64,000 nt of DNA from Paraburkholderia phosphatilytica (GCF_003443895.1 NZ_QQOA01000014.1:105960-169959), one strand, 5' to 3'; shown: positions 33,373 through 42,865, numbered from the stretch's first letter. Program-made: numbers and translations. The notes: generated from the sequence alone by a model not told the origin.

Positions 33373-34902
33373 ATGAAATTTGCCCGCACCACCGACCGCC
33401 TGAAGCAGGCGCGTCCGATGCCGGACAGCTCGTTGCGCGCACGCCGGTTGCCGGCGACTTCGTTGCGCCGTGCGGTGCTCTGCACCGCGTTCGCCGTCAC
33501 GTCGCTCGCGAGCGGGGTCTCGTATGCACAGAGCACGCCGGCGCAAAGCAATCTGGATGCGGCGCCCGAAGCGCCGGAAGCCGACCTGAACATCAAGTCC
33601 AGCCAGGTCGATCAGTGGACGGGTTTCTGGACCCGCCAGAACATGCTCGGCGACATGGGCGGACTGCGCCCGTGGCTCGGCAAATATGGCGTGTCGTTCA
33701 GCCTGACCGAAACCAGCGAGTACCTCGCGAACCTGCGCGGCGGCCTGCACACCGGCGGCGACTACGACGGCCTGACCACCGCGACGGTGCAGCTCGATAC
33801 GTCGAAGGCGCTCGGCATTCCGGGCGGGCTCTTCAACGTAAGCGCGCTCAACATCCATGGCCAGAATCTGAGCGCGAACAAGCTCGGTACGCTGAACACG
33901 GCATCGGGCATCGAAGCACAGGACACGACGCGCCTGTGGGAACTCTGGTACCAGCAGTCGTTCCTGAACAAGCGACTCGACGTGAAGGTCGGTCAGCAGA
34001 GTCTCGACCAGGAATTCATCACGAGTTCGTACGCGGCGACCTTCGTCAATACGATGTTCGGCTGGCCGGCGCTGCCGTCGTACGACATGCCGTCGGGCGG
34101 CCCGGCCTATCCGCTCGCCGATCTCGGCATCCGCGTGCGCGGCCAGATCACGCCGACCGTGACCGCGCTCGCGGGCGTGTTCGACGGCGATCCGCTCGGC
34201 AACAACCCGAACAACCTCAGCGGCACGAACTTCAACCTGCACAACGGTGCGCTGTACATCGGCGAGCTGCAGTACGCGCTCAACCAGCCGAGCGACGGCG
34301 ACATGGTGGGCACGGGTTCGAAGGCGTTGCCCGGCACCTACAAGATCGGCTTCTGGTACAACAACGCGAGCTTCGCGGACCAGCACTACGACACCACCGG
34401 CCTGTCGCTCGCGAACCCGGCGAGCAACGGCAACGCGGCCCAGCATCGCGGCGACTACAGCTTCTACGCCGTGGCCGACCAGATGGTGTGGCGCCCCGAT
34501 CCGGACGAGCCGCGCAGCATCGGCGTGTTCGCGCGCGTGATGGGCGCGCCGGGCGACCGCAATCTGGTGAGCTTCGCGGCGAACGCGGGCATCGTGATGA
34601 AGGCGCCGTTCGCGGGCCGCGACAACGACAGCGTCGGCCTCGCCGCCACCTACATCAAGGTCGGCAGCGCGATCACCGGCCTCGACCAGGATGCGCGCGC
34701 GTTCAGCGACGGCCCGTACGGCGTGCGCACCAGCGAAACGACGCTCGAAGCGACCTACGTGTATCAGGCCACGCCGTGGTGGCAGATCCAGGGCGACATG
34801 CAGTACACGTTCAACGCCGGCGCGGGCCAGAACCCGAACGATGCGACGCAGCCGCTGCCTAACACGTTCGTCGTCGGCGTCCGCACCAATATCACGTTCT
34901 GA
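33373..34902 (+). CDS. OprB-type carbohydrate-selective porin
   Basis: 509 residues with a long N-region and a signal peptide (AVLCTAFAVTSLASGVSYA, cleavage about residue 52). The mature part is a beta-barrel of the OprB family: WTGFWTRQNMLGDMGGLRPWLGKYGVSF near its start, alternating aromatic strands, and a terminal Phe (RTNITF) as outer-membrane proteins require. OprB porins are usually linked to sugars, but this gene is the first of a Fur-box-controlled run that includes iron transport genes, so it may pass an iron chelate or act as a general pore under iron limitation. AGGT lies ahead of the ATG. Confidence 0.87.
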   Translation: MKFARTTDRLKQARPMPDSSLRARRLPATSLRRAVLCTAFAVTSLASGVSYAQSTPAQSNLDAAPEAPEADLNIKSSQVDQWTGFWTRQNMLGDMGGLRPWLGKYGVSFSLTETSEYLANLRGGLHTGGDYDGLTTATVQLDTSKALGIPGGLFNVSALNIHGQNLSANKLGTLNTASGIEAQDTTRLWELWYQQSFLNKRLDVKVGQQSLDQEFITSSYAATFVNTMFGWPALPSYDMPSGGPAYPLADLGIRVRGQITPTVTALAGVFDGDPLGNNPNNLSGTNFNLHNGALYIGELQYALNQPSDGDMVGTGSKALPGTYKIGFWYNNASFADQHYDTTGLSLANPASNGNAAQHRGDYSFYAVADQMVWRPDPDEPRSIGVFARVMGAPGDRNLVSFAANAGIVMKAPFAGRDNDSVGLAATYIKVGSAITGLDQDARAFSDGPYGVRTSETTLEATYVYQATPWWQIQGDMQYTFNAGAGQNPNDATQPLPNTFVVGVRTNITF

Positions 34903-34979
34903 GCTTTCTCATCCACCGCACCGCGCCGCCGATCATGACCTCACACCACGATATCCGGACAGCGCGCGGTCACCACACG

Positions 34980-36149
34980 ATGAATCACTCCATGCGCACT
35001 ACTTCGTCACTCAACGCTCGCGGCCGGCGCGCGGCGCGCACGCTCGCCGCGCTCGCGGCCGGCGTCGCGGCATTCGCCGCGGCCGGCAGCGCATTCGCCG
35101 ATCCGCAAGGCTTCCTCGAAACGGTCCATAAGCACACGACGCTCATCAACACGGTGCCGGACAACGGCGACCAGAACCCGTACGCGATCGTCGTCGCGCC
35201 GGTGTCGTCGGGCAGCGTGAAGGCCGGCGACGTGCTGGTCGGCAACTTCAACAACTCGACGAACCTGCAGGGCACCGGCAGCACGATCGTCGACTATCAC
35301 CCCGACACGAAGCAGATGTCGGTGTTCGCGACGGTACCGCGCGACCTGAAGGACTGCCCGGGCGGCATCGGCCTGTCCACCGCGATGACGATGCTGAAGT
35401 CGGGCTGGGTGATCGTCGGCAGCACGCCGAGCAACGACGGCACGACGGGCACCAAGGGCGCCGGCTGCCTGATCGTGCTCGACAACCAGGGCAAGGTCGC
35501 CAAAACGATCGCGAGTCCGAACATCAACGATCCGTGGGGCAACATGGCCGTCGTCGACAACGGCGCGAGCGCGACGCTGTTCGTCAGCAACGCGGGCTTC
35601 GGCGTGGGCGGCGCGGACGGCAATCCGCCGGTCTTCAAGCAGGCGACGGTGCTGCGCGTCGACCTCGACATTCCGGACGGCAAGCCGCCCGTTGTGAAGA
35701 GCGAGACGGTGATCGGCAGCGGCTACGGCGCGCAGGCCGACAAGGGCGTGTTCCTCGTCGGACCGACGGGCCTCGCGCTGTCCGCGGACAAGAAACTGCT
35801 GTATGTTTCGGACGCGATCGGCAACCGCATCAACGAGATCGAAGATCCGATGACGCGCGACACCAGCGCGGGCGTCGGCCGCCAACTGACCGTCGACGGA
35901 CTGCTGCACCGTCCGCTCGCGCTCGCCACGGCGCCGAACGGCCACCTGCTCGCGACCAACGCGCTGAACGGCCAGGTCGTCGAGATCGACCCGGTCAGCG
36001 GCAAGCAGATCTACGCACGCTGGATCGACACCGACAAGGCGCAGTCGCCCCCGGGCAACGGCGACCTGTTCGGTATCGCAATGACGCCGGAAGGCGATGG
36101 TTTCTACTACGTTGAGGACGACGTCAACACGCTCGTGCTGGCGAAGTAA
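34980..36149 (+). CDS. Secreted beta-propeller protein of the iron operon
   Basis: About 389 residues; ATGs at 34935, 34980 and 34992 are all possible and none has a good ribosome-binding site. The signal peptide TLAALAAGVAAFAAAGSAFA is clear, with cleavage before DPQGF. The mature part has NHL/SMP-30-like blades: AGDVLVGNFNNSTN, VGPTGLALSADKKLLYVSDA, RPLALATAPNGHLLATNA, LFGIAMTPEGDGFYYVEDD. No metal ligands were identified. Its position between the porin and a DyP peroxidase, with short gaps, suggests a periplasmic role in iron or haem handling, perhaps as a scaffold. The function is inferred only from context. Confidence 0.8.
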   Translation: MNHSMRTTSSLNARGRRAARTLAALAAGVAAFAAAGSAFADPQGFLETVHKHTTLINTVPDNGDQNPYAIVVAPVSSGSVKAGDVLVGNFNNSTNLQGTGSTIVDYHPDTKQMSVFATVPRDLKDCPGGIGLSTAMTMLKSGWVIVGSTPSNDGTTGTKGAGCLIVLDNQGKVAKTIASPNINDPWGNMAVVDNGASATLFVSNAGFGVGGADGNPPVFKQATVLRVDLDIPDGKPPVVKSETVIGSGYGAQADKGVFLVGPTGLALSADKKLLYVSDAIGNRINEIEDPMTRDTSAGVGRQLTVDGLLHRPLALATAPNGHLLATNALNGQVVEIDPVSGKQIYARWIDTDKAQSPPGNGDLFGIAMTPEGDGFYYVEDDVNTLVLAK

Positions 36150-36153
36150 GCAT

Positions 36154-37467
36154 ATGGCAGAGAAAAAACAGTCCCCCACACAAACAGCGCGGCGCGGCTT
36201 CCTGAAGGCCGGCAGCCTCGCGGTCGCGGCGGGCGCGAGCGTCGGCGCGGCCGGTCTCGCGCAGGCGGCCACGGCCACTGCAAAAGACGGTGCCAACGCC
36301 CGCACCGCGACGGTCGACCCGACGCATCACGTCGAGCCGTTCTACGGCAAGCATCAGGGCGGCATCGTCACGCCGCAGCAGACCAGCACCTACGTCGCCG
36401 CACTCGATCTGACCACGACGAAGCGCGACGACGTGATCGCGCTGCTGCGCACGTGGACCGAGATGTCGGCGCGCATGACGCGCGGCGACACGGCCGCGTC
36501 GCTGCAGACCGCCGACGACAAATCCGCGGTCGACTCCGGCGACATCCTCGGTCTCGATCCGGCGGGTCTCACGATCACGTTCGGCTTCGGCCCCGGTCTC
36601 TTCACGAAGGACGGCAAGGATCGCTACGGCCTCGCGGGCAAACGCCCCGCCGCGCTCGTCGACCTGCCGCGCTTCAACGGCGACCAGCTGCTGCCGGAGA
36701 AGACCGGCGGCGATCTGTACATCCAGGCATGCGCGAACGATCCGCAGATCGCGTTCCACGCGGTGCGCCAGCTCGCGCGCGTCGCGTACGGCACCGCGGC
36801 GATGCGCTGGGGCCAGGCAGGCTTCCTGTCAGGACCGAAGGGCAAGACGCCGCGCAACCTGATGGGCTTCAAGGACGGCACCAACAACCCGCCCGCGACC
36901 GATCCGGCGGCGATGAAGGAATTCGTCTGGGCAAGCTCGCAGGACCAGTCGTGGATGAACGACGGCACCTACACGGTGGTGCGCCGCATCCGCATCACGG
37001 TCGAGCACTGGGACCAGATGGAGCTCGGCTTCCAGGAGCAGGTGTTCGGCCGCCACAAGTACAGCGGCGCGCCGATCGGCAGCAAGAACGAGTTCGACAA
37101 GGTCGATCTCTCGGCGAACGACAAGGACGGCAATCCGCTGATTCCGGACAATTCGCACGTGCGCCTGTCGAATCGCGACAACAACAACGGCGCGCAGATC
37201 CTGCGCCGCTCGTACTCGTACAACGACAGCACGAACTTCTACATCGAACGGTGGCCGCCGTGGCGCCAGGAGACGGAGTACGATGCGGGTCTCATCTTCA
37301 TCGCGCATCAGGGCGACCCGCGCGCGGGCTTCATCCCGATCAACGAAAAGCTCTCGAAGTTCGACATGATGAACCAGTTCACGACGCACGTCGGCAGCGC
37401 GATTTTCGCGTGCCCGCCGGGCGCGAAGGAAGGTTCGTACATCGGCGCGGAGCTGTTCGAAGCGTAA
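36154..37467 (+). CDS. efeB: Tat-exported DyP-type peroxidase / EfeB-like deferrochelatase
   Basis: 437 residues. The Tat signal TARRGFLKAG with twin Arg13-Arg14 is followed by a hydrophobic stretch and AQA cleavage site. The DyP signature GxxDG is GFKDG (238-242), giving distal Asp241; His335 in NSHVRL is the probable haem ligand, and distal Arg candidates are Arg351 and Arg352. EfeB enzymes work folded in the periplasm and can release iron from haem or protect Fe(II) uptake. Four bases separate it from the propeller gene stop, so it is co-translated. Here the iron carrier is an Fbp-type ABC system, not EfeU/EfeO. Confidence 0.92.
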   Translation: MAEKKQSPTQTARRGFLKAGSLAVAAGASVGAAGLAQAATATAKDGANARTATVDPTHHVEPFYGKHQGGIVTPQQTSTYVAALDLTTTKRDDVIALLRTWTEMSARMTRGDTAASLQTADDKSAVDSGDILGLDPAGLTITFGFGPGLFTKDGKDRYGLAGKRPAALVDLPRFNGDQLLPEKTGGDLYIQACANDPQIAFHAVRQLARVAYGTAAMRWGQAGFLSGPKGKTPRNLMGFKDGTNNPPATDPAAMKEFVWASSQDQSWMNDGTYTVVRRIRITVEHWDQMELGFQEQVFGRHKYSGAPIGSKNEFDKVDLSANDKDGNPLIPDNSHVRLSNRDNNNGAQILRRSYSYNDSTNFYIERWPPWRQETEYDAGLIFIAHQGDPRAGFIPINEKLSKFDMMNQFTTHVGSAIFACPPGAKEGSYIGAELFEA

Positions 37468-37496
37468 CGATGCCAACCGGCGGATGACAGCGGACA

Positions 37497-37538
37497 GCGG
37501 CACACCGGCAGCGCGCGATGCGCAGCCGCCGGTGCCGC
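37497..37538 (+). other. GC-rich stem-loop between peroxidase and Fe-binding protein genes
   Basis: GCGGCAC-A-CCGGC (37497-37509) can pair with GCCGGTGCCGC (37528-37538) with one bulged base, and the loop between is itself GC-rich. No T-run follows, so it is not a classical terminator. It may adjust expression of the downstream transport genes relative to the upstream ones. Confidence 0.5.
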
Positions 37539-37597
37539 TCATTCCATCCGCGGCGGCAACGCAACATCACACCATAGAACAAAGAGGACACCCGATC

Positions 37598-38641
37598 ATG
37601 GTTCAAACGTGGCTCAACCTGCGCCGGCGCGCAACCGCCGGCGCATCCGCAGGCACACTCGCGCTCACGCTGACGACACTCGGCGCGGCACCGCTCGCGG
37701 CCCACGCGGAATCCATCACGCTGTACAACGCGCAGCACGAGCAGGTCGTCAACATGCTCACGAAGGACTTCGAAAAGCAGACCGGCATCTCGGTGAAGGT
37801 TCGCACCGACGAAGGCCCGGCACTCGCCGCGCAGATCGTCGCCGAAGGCGCGAAGTCGCCGGCGGACGTCTACTTCACGGAGAACTCGCCCGAACTGATG
37901 CTGCTCGAGGAAAAGGGCCTGCTCGCGAAGGTCGACGACTCGACGCTCGCCGCGGTGCCCACGCGCTACAACTCGCCGGACGGCGACTGGGTTGCTGTGA
38001 CGACGCGTGAAAACGTGCTCGCGTACAACACCGCGAAGGTACAGCCGGCGCAGATGCCGCAGTCGATCTTCGATCTCGCGAAGCCGGAGTGGAAGGGCCG
38101 TGTCGGCATCGCGCCGAGCGACGGCGACTTCCTGCCGCTCGTGTCCGCGGTGCTCGCGCTGAAGGGCGAAGCCGCGACGCTCGACTGGCTGAAGGGCCTC
38201 AAGACCAACTCGCAGATCTTCGACGACGATGAAGGCGTGGTCGCCGCCGTGAACCGCGGCGCGGTGCAGACCGGCATCATCAACAACTACTACTGGGCGC
38301 GTCTGCATCAGGAGCTTGGCGACAAGTCCACGCGCAGCGCGATCTATCACTTCACGAACGGCGACGCGGGTGCGCTCGTCAACGTGTCGGGCGCGGCAGT
38401 GCTGAAGAGCGCGCACAACCCGGCCGGCGCGCAGAAATTCCTCGCGTATCTCGTGAGCGAGCGCGCGCAGGATCTGATGGCGAAGAGCAAGGTCGAGTTC
38501 GAATATCCGGCGCGTCCGGGCGTCTCGCCCGACCCGATCCTGAAGCCGTTCGACCAGCTGCAGCCGCCGACGCTGTCCGTGAAGGCACTCGGCGACGACA
38601 GCCAGGCGGGCCGTCTGCTGCGTCAGGCTGGCCTGCTGTAA
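37598..38641 (+). CDS. fbpA: Fe(III) ABC transporter periplasmic binding protein
   Basis: 347 residues from ATG 37598 (AAGAGGA upstream). Signal peptide to AAHA, then the mature start ESITLYNAQHEQV. His47 and Glu48 there and the tyrosine pair Tyr231-Tyr232 in NNYYWAR correspond to the iron ligands of FbpA-type proteins. It captures ferric iron in the periplasm and passes it to the permease encoded next; the stop codon directly abuts the permease ATG. Confidence 0.92.
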   Translation: MVQTWLNLRRRATAGASAGTLALTLTTLGAAPLAAHAESITLYNAQHEQVVNMLTKDFEKQTGISVKVRTDEGPALAAQIVAEGAKSPADVYFTENSPELMLLEEKGLLAKVDDSTLAAVPTRYNSPDGDWVAVTTRENVLAYNTAKVQPAQMPQSIFDLAKPEWKGRVGIAPSDGDFLPLVSAVLALKGEAATLDWLKGLKTNSQIFDDDEGVVAAVNRGAVQTGIINNYYWARLHQELGDKSTRSAIYHFTNGDAGALVNVSGAAVLKSAHNPAGAQKFLAYLVSERAQDLMAKSKVEFEYPARPGVSPDPILKPFDQLQPPTLSVKALGDDSQAGRLLRQAGLL

Positions 38642-40243
38642 ATGAGCGACGCCGTGTCGGTCGGTGCGCCGGCGCCCCTCCCCGCGCAAACGCGCAGGCG
38701 GGCGCCGCGCACGCTGTTCGCCGCCGCGGCGGTCGGTGCATTGCTGGTGCTGTTGCCGCTCGCGCTCACGGTGTGGCGCGCGGCGAGCTTCGGCATCGAC
38801 GACGCGGTCGACCTGCTGTACCGGCCGCTCGTCGGCGAACTGCTCGCGAATACGTTGCTGATTACCGTGTCGGCCACGCTCGCGGCAGCAGTGGTCGGCA
38901 CTGCCGCCGCGTGGTTCATCGAACGCACGCGGCTGCCGGGGCGGCGCCTGTGGGCCGTGCTGATGGCCGCGCCGCTCGCGATGCCCGCATTCGTTTCCAG
39001 CTATGCGTGGGTGTCGCTGAGTCTCGATCTGCAGGACTTCGGCGGCGCGCTGCTGGTGATCACGTCGGGCTATTTTCCGCTCGTCTATCTGCCGGTGGCG
39101 GCCGCGTTGCGCGGCATGGATCCGGCGCTCGAGGAAAGCGCGCGCGTGCTCGGCTGTGGACGCTGGGAAACCTTCGTGCGCGTCGTGCTGCCGCAACTGC
39201 GGCCTGCGCTGCTGGGCGGCATGCTGCTGGTCGCGCTCGGCGTGCTGTCCGAGTTCGGCGCATTCCAGCTGCTGCGTTTTCGTACCTTCACGACCGAGAT
39301 CTACGCCGAGTACCGCACGAGCTTCGACGGCGGCGGCGCGTCGATGCTCGCGTGCGTGCTGATCGTGCTGTGCCTGATCGTGCTCGCGGTCGAATTCCGC
39401 GTGCGCGGCACCGCGCGCTATGAACGCCTCGACCGTGGCGCGCGCCGCGCCGCGAAGCGCTACGAGCTCGGCGCCTGGCGCTGGCTCGTCGCCGGCGGCT
39501 TCGCGGTGGTATCGATCGCCACACTTGGCGTGCCGCTCGGCATGATCGGCTACTGGCTCACGCAGGAATCGTCCGCCGCGGTGACGCCCGCCGATGTGTC
39601 GCCCGAACTGCTGCTGAACACCACGCTGACCTCGCTCGAATACGGTCTCGTCGCGGCGCTGCTCGCCACCGTGCTCGCGTTGCCGCTCGCGTTGCTGCTG
39701 GTGCGCTTCCCCGGTCGCGTCGCGACGCTGCTCGAACGCACCGTGTTTCTCGCGCAGGGCGTGCCGGGCATCGTGATCGCGCTCGCGATCGTGTCGCTCG
39801 CGGTACACGCGCTGGAGCCGCTGTATCAAAGCACGACGCTCCTCATCATCGCGTATGCGATCCTCTTTCTGCCGCTCGCGCTCGTCAGCGTGCGCGCCGC
39901 GCTCGCGCAGGCGCAGCCGCGGCTCGAAGACACCGCGCGCGCACTGGGCCTCGACTGGCTGCAGACGTGTCTGCGCGTGATGCTGCCGCTCGCGGGCCCG
40001 GGTCTGGGCGCGGCCGCGGCGATGGTGTTCATCTCGGTCGTGACCGAGCTGAACGCGACGCTGCTGCTGTCGCCGATCGATACGCATACGCTGGCGACCC
40101 AGGTCTGGTCCGACACGTCGCAGCTCGCGTTCGCGGCCGCGGCGCCGTATGCTGCGCTATTGACGGGACTGTCGCTGTTCGCGTCCGGCCTGTTGTTCCT
40201 GCTGCTCGGGCGCTCGGCGCTGCTGGGCGAACGCAGTAACTGA
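38642..40243 (+). CDS. fbpB: Fe(III) ABC transporter permease
   Basis: 533 residues with about twelve membrane helices in two halves, each with an EAA-type loop: EESARVLGCGRWETFVRVVLP in the first and EDTARALGLDWLQTCLRVMLP in the second. This two-in-one layout is typical of FbpB/AfuB permeases. It follows fbpA without a gap and precedes the ATPase gene by 69 bases. Confidence 0.94.
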   Translation: MSDAVSVGAPAPLPAQTRRRAPRTLFAAAAVGALLVLLPLALTVWRAASFGIDDAVDLLYRPLVGELLANTLLITVSATLAAAVVGTAAAWFIERTRLPGRRLWAVLMAAPLAMPAFVSSYAWVSLSLDLQDFGGALLVITSGYFPLVYLPVAAALRGMDPALEESARVLGCGRWETFVRVVLPQLRPALLGGMLLVALGVLSEFGAFQLLRFRTFTTEIYAEYRTSFDGGGASMLACVLIVLCLIVLAVEFRVRGTARYERLDRGARRAAKRYELGAWRWLVAGGFAVVSIATLGVPLGMIGYWLTQESSAAVTPADVSPELLLNTTLTSLEYGLVAALLATVLALPLALLLVRFPGRVATLLERTVFLAQGVPGIVIALAIVSLAVHALEPLYQSTTLLIIAYAILFLPLALVSVRAALAQAQPRLEDTARALGLDWLQTCLRVMLPLAGPGLGAAAAMVFISVVTELNATLLLSPIDTHTLATQVWSDTSQLAFAAAAPYAALLTGLSLFASGLLFLLLGRSALLGERSN

Positions 40244-40312
40244 CGTTAGCAACTGAGCCACGCAACTGAAGCTGGTCCGCCCTATTCGAAGAAGTCTGCG
40301 AAGAAATCTGCA

Positions 40313-41392
40313 ATGAGCGACGTACGTATTTCCGGCCTGCATAAATCGTTCGACGGCCACGCCGTGTTGCACGGCGTCGACCTGTCGATCCGGCGCGGCA
40401 CGCTGCTCGCGCTGCTCGGACCATCGGGCAGCGGCAAGACGACGCTGCTGCGCGTGCTGTGCGGCTTCGAGCATGCGGATCGCGGCACCATCGAGATCGA
40501 CGGCCGCCGCGTGGCCGGCGACAACCTGCACGTGCCGTCCGAGCAGCGCCGCATCGGCTACGTGCCGCAGGAAGGCGCGCTGTTCCCGCATCTTTCGGTG
40601 GCGGACAACATCGTGTTCGGTTTGCCGCGCGCGCAACGTCGTGCGCGTCATCGTGTTGCCGAACTGCTGGAGCTGGTGGGCCTGCCTGCGTCGTTCGCGG
40701 ATCGCGCGCCGCAGCAGCTGTCCGGCGGTCAGCAGCAGCGCGTTGCACTGGCACGCGCGCTCGCGCCCTCGCCGACGCTCGTGATGCTCGACGAGCCGTT
40801 CTCGTCGCTCGATGCCGCGTTGCGGCTGGAGACGCGCGAAGCCGTCGCCGATGCGCTCGCCGCGGCCGGCGCGACCGCGGTGCTCGTCACGCACGATCAG
40901 GGCGAGGCGCTGTCGCTCGGTCATGAAGTGGCCGTGCTGTGGCGCGGCCGTCTGCTGCAGACCGCGACGCCCGAAGCGCTGTACCGCCAGCCGGTATCGC
41001 GCGAGCTCGCGTCGTTCATCGGCGAAGCGGTGCTGCTGCCCGGCGACGCGCTCCGCGGACGCGTGACCTGCGCGCTCGGCGATCTGCCTCTCGTGGGTTC
41101 GGTGGTGGACGGCGCGGTCGACGTGATGGTGCGGCCCGAGCAGATTCATCTGCGGCGCAGCGACGAAATCTCGCCGGCGGACGAAACGATCGGCGCGACA
41201 GCCGCATGGCTCGACGCGACGGTGCAGGATGTCACCTTCCACGGCCAGGATGCCGCAGTCGTGCTCGACGTGCCTTCGCCCGCGGGGCGCACCACAGTTC
41301 GTTCGCGCGTGCCGGGCTATCGCAGCCCGCGGCCGGGCGAGCAGGTCAGGCTCGCGGTGGATGGGGAAGTGACGGCTTACGCGAGGGGATGA
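40313..41392 (+). CDS. fbpC: Fe(III) ABC transporter ATP-binding protein
   Basis: 359 residues. Walker A GPSGSGKTT near 43-51, Q-loop VPQEG, signature LSGGQQQRVALARAL, Walker B LVMLDEPFSSLD and switch His in VLVTHDQ. A C-terminal TOBE-like regulatory region (about 250-355) is present. It powers the FbpB permease. The ribosome-binding site is weak (GAAGAAA). Last transport gene of the Fur-box run. Confidence 0.95.
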   Translation: MSDVRISGLHKSFDGHAVLHGVDLSIRRGTLLALLGPSGSGKTTLLRVLCGFEHADRGTIEIDGRRVAGDNLHVPSEQRRIGYVPQEGALFPHLSVADNIVFGLPRAQRRARHRVAELLELVGLPASFADRAPQQLSGGQQQRVALARALAPSPTLVMLDEPFSSLDAALRLETREAVADALAAAGATAVLVTHDQGEALSLGHEVAVLWRGRLLQTATPEALYRQPVSRELASFIGEAVLLPGDALRGRVTCALGDLPLVGSVVDGAVDVMVRPEQIHLRRSDEISPADETIGATAAWLDATVQDVTFHGQDAAVVLDVPSPAGRTTVRSRVPGYRSPRPGEQVRLAVDGEVTAYARG

Positions 41393-41395
41393 AAC

Positions 41396-42253
41396 GTGCG
41401 CGCAGCGCGCCAGCGGATTGCGACGAACGAAGACAATCGCCTGTCAGCGCCGACGTTCTGGCGAGACAGCGCGCTACCGTTCGTCGAAGCGCGTTTCGTT
41501 CCGGATGGCCGCACAGTCTGCTATGCCCCGCATGCGCACGAGACCTTTTCGATCGGTGCGATCACCCAGGGCCGCAACGTCTACGTCAACGGACGCGCTC
41601 ACTTGCCCGTGACCACCGGCAGCGTGGTCATCATGAATCCCGGCGACGTCCACTGCTGCAATCCGATCGACGAAGGCGCGTGGTCGTACCTGATGCTCTA
41701 TGTCGATACGGGATGGCTGGGCGAGATCCAGCAACGCACGAACACCCGCCGGACGCCGGGATTCCAGCGATTTTCGACAGTGCTGACCACGAACCGCCAT
41801 CTGTTCGAAGGACTGAACCGTCTGCACGACGTACTGACGGACACCGGCGAGGAAGGCCTGCGAAAGCACGCCGCGATGATCACGTTCTTCTCCGGTTTGC
41901 AGCATGCGCTCGATGCGGAACCGGCTGCATCCGACGAACCGAACCCAAGAATCGTCGAGGCAGCGGACTACCTGCGCGACAACCGCACGCGCGCGATCAA
42001 GCTCGATGAACTGTGCACCGCGACCGGGCTTTCGGCGCCCTATCTGATCCGCGCATTCAAGCGTCGCTATGGGATGACGCCTCACGCGTACCTCGTCAAC
42101 GCGCGGATCGAGTACGCGCGGGCGCTGCTCAAACGCGGCAACCCGATTGCCGAGGTCGCGATCGACGCGGGGTTTTCCGACCAGGCGCACCTGCAGCGCG
42201 CCTTCAAACGCCATATGGCCGCGACACCCGGCCAGTACCGCGACAAGCGCTGA
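41396..42253 (+). CDS. AraC-family regulator
   Basis: 285 residues starting at GTG 41396, with GAGGGG eight bases upstream and only three bases after fbpC. N-terminal cupin-type sensing domain (PHAHETFSIGAITQGRNVYV, then VIMNPGDVHCCNP) and two C-terminal helix-turn-helix motifs (KLDELCTATGLSAPYLIRAFKRRYG and IAEVAIDAGFSDQAHLQRAFKR). AraC genes with this sensor often sit beside LysE exporters, as here (convergent, six bases apart), so it probably controls that exporter rather than iron uptake, despite the close spacing to fbpC. Confidence 0.92.
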   Translation: MRAARQRIATNEDNRLSAPTFWRDSALPFVEARFVPDGRTVCYAPHAHETFSIGAITQGRNVYVNGRAHLPVTTGSVVIMNPGDVHCCNPIDEGAWSYLMLYVDTGWLGEIQQRTNTRRTPGFQRFSTVLTTNRHLFEGLNRLHDVLTDTGEEGLRKHAAMITFFSGLQHALDAEPAASDEPNPRIVEAADYLRDNRTRAIKLDELCTATGLSAPYLIRAFKRRYGMTPHAYLVNARIEYARALLKRGNPIAEVAIDAGFSDQAHLQRAFKRHMAATPGQYRDKR

Positions 42254-42259
42254 AACCCG

Positions 42260-42865
42260 TCACGCGTTGCGCGGTGCGATCTGCGTCAACACCAGACAGG
42301 CGGCAGTCGAGATCAGCAACCCGCCCATCGCCAGATTGAACAGACGGATGCGCATCCGGTTGCGCAGCAGAATGGAAACGCGATCGCCAAGCACGGCCCA
42401 TGCGGCCAGCGACGCATAGCACACGACGAAGTACACCGCGACGAATACGATCATCGTCGCGTGGGTGTTCGGGTCGGAAAACAGCGCGGCGCCCGACGCG
42501 CACGCAATCCACGCTTTCGGGTTGAGCCACTGCAGCAGAAAGCCTTCGATGAACGTCGGCGTGCGCCGCTTCTCGAGGGCAAGGTCCGGCGACGACGACG
42601 CGATCCGGAAGCCGACATAGATCATGAATGCCGCGCCGACGTATTCGAGGTATCTCAGCATCAGCGGATGACGGCCCACCGTCTGCATCAGCCAGAAGCC
42701 GACGAACACAAGCAGCAACGTGAATCCGATCGTGGCGCCGGATATGAACGGCATGGTCCGTCGAACGCCGTGATTCGCGCTCGACGAGATGATCACCATG
42801 TTCACGGGTCCTGGCGATATCGACATGGACAGCGACAACGTGCACATCGCGACAAGTAGCGACAT
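42260..42865 (-). CDS. LysE-family amino-acid exporter
   Basis: 201 residues from ATG 42865, with a very strong GGGGGAGG site. The N-terminal ISPGPVNMVIISSS and GATIGFTLLLVFVG, and LLQWLNPKAWIACAS in the middle, are LysE/RhtB signatures; six membrane helices fit. It exports an amino acid or derivative. It is convergent with the AraC-type gene, its probable regulator. Confidence 0.93.
   Translation of the reverse strand: MSLLVAMCTLSLSMSISPGPVNMVIISSSANHGVRRTMPFISGATIGFTLLLVFVGFWLMQTVGRHPLMLRYLEYVGAAFMIYVGFRIASSSPDLALEKRRTPTFIEGFLLQWLNPKAWIACASGAALFSDPNTHATMIVFVAVYFVVCYASLAAWAVLGDRVSILLRNRMRIRLFNLAMGGLLISTAACLVLTQIAPRNA

Noticed and set aside
37379..40087. Open frame of 902 codons antisense to the fbpA-fbpB region
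   Set aside because: Shadow of real genes; composition biased to Arg, Gln and His with no domains.
41396..42253. AraC gene as last gene and regulator of the iron operon
   Set aside because: Spacing is tight, but its sensor type and the convergent LysE exporter fit an amino-acid export pair better; a dual role cannot be excluded.
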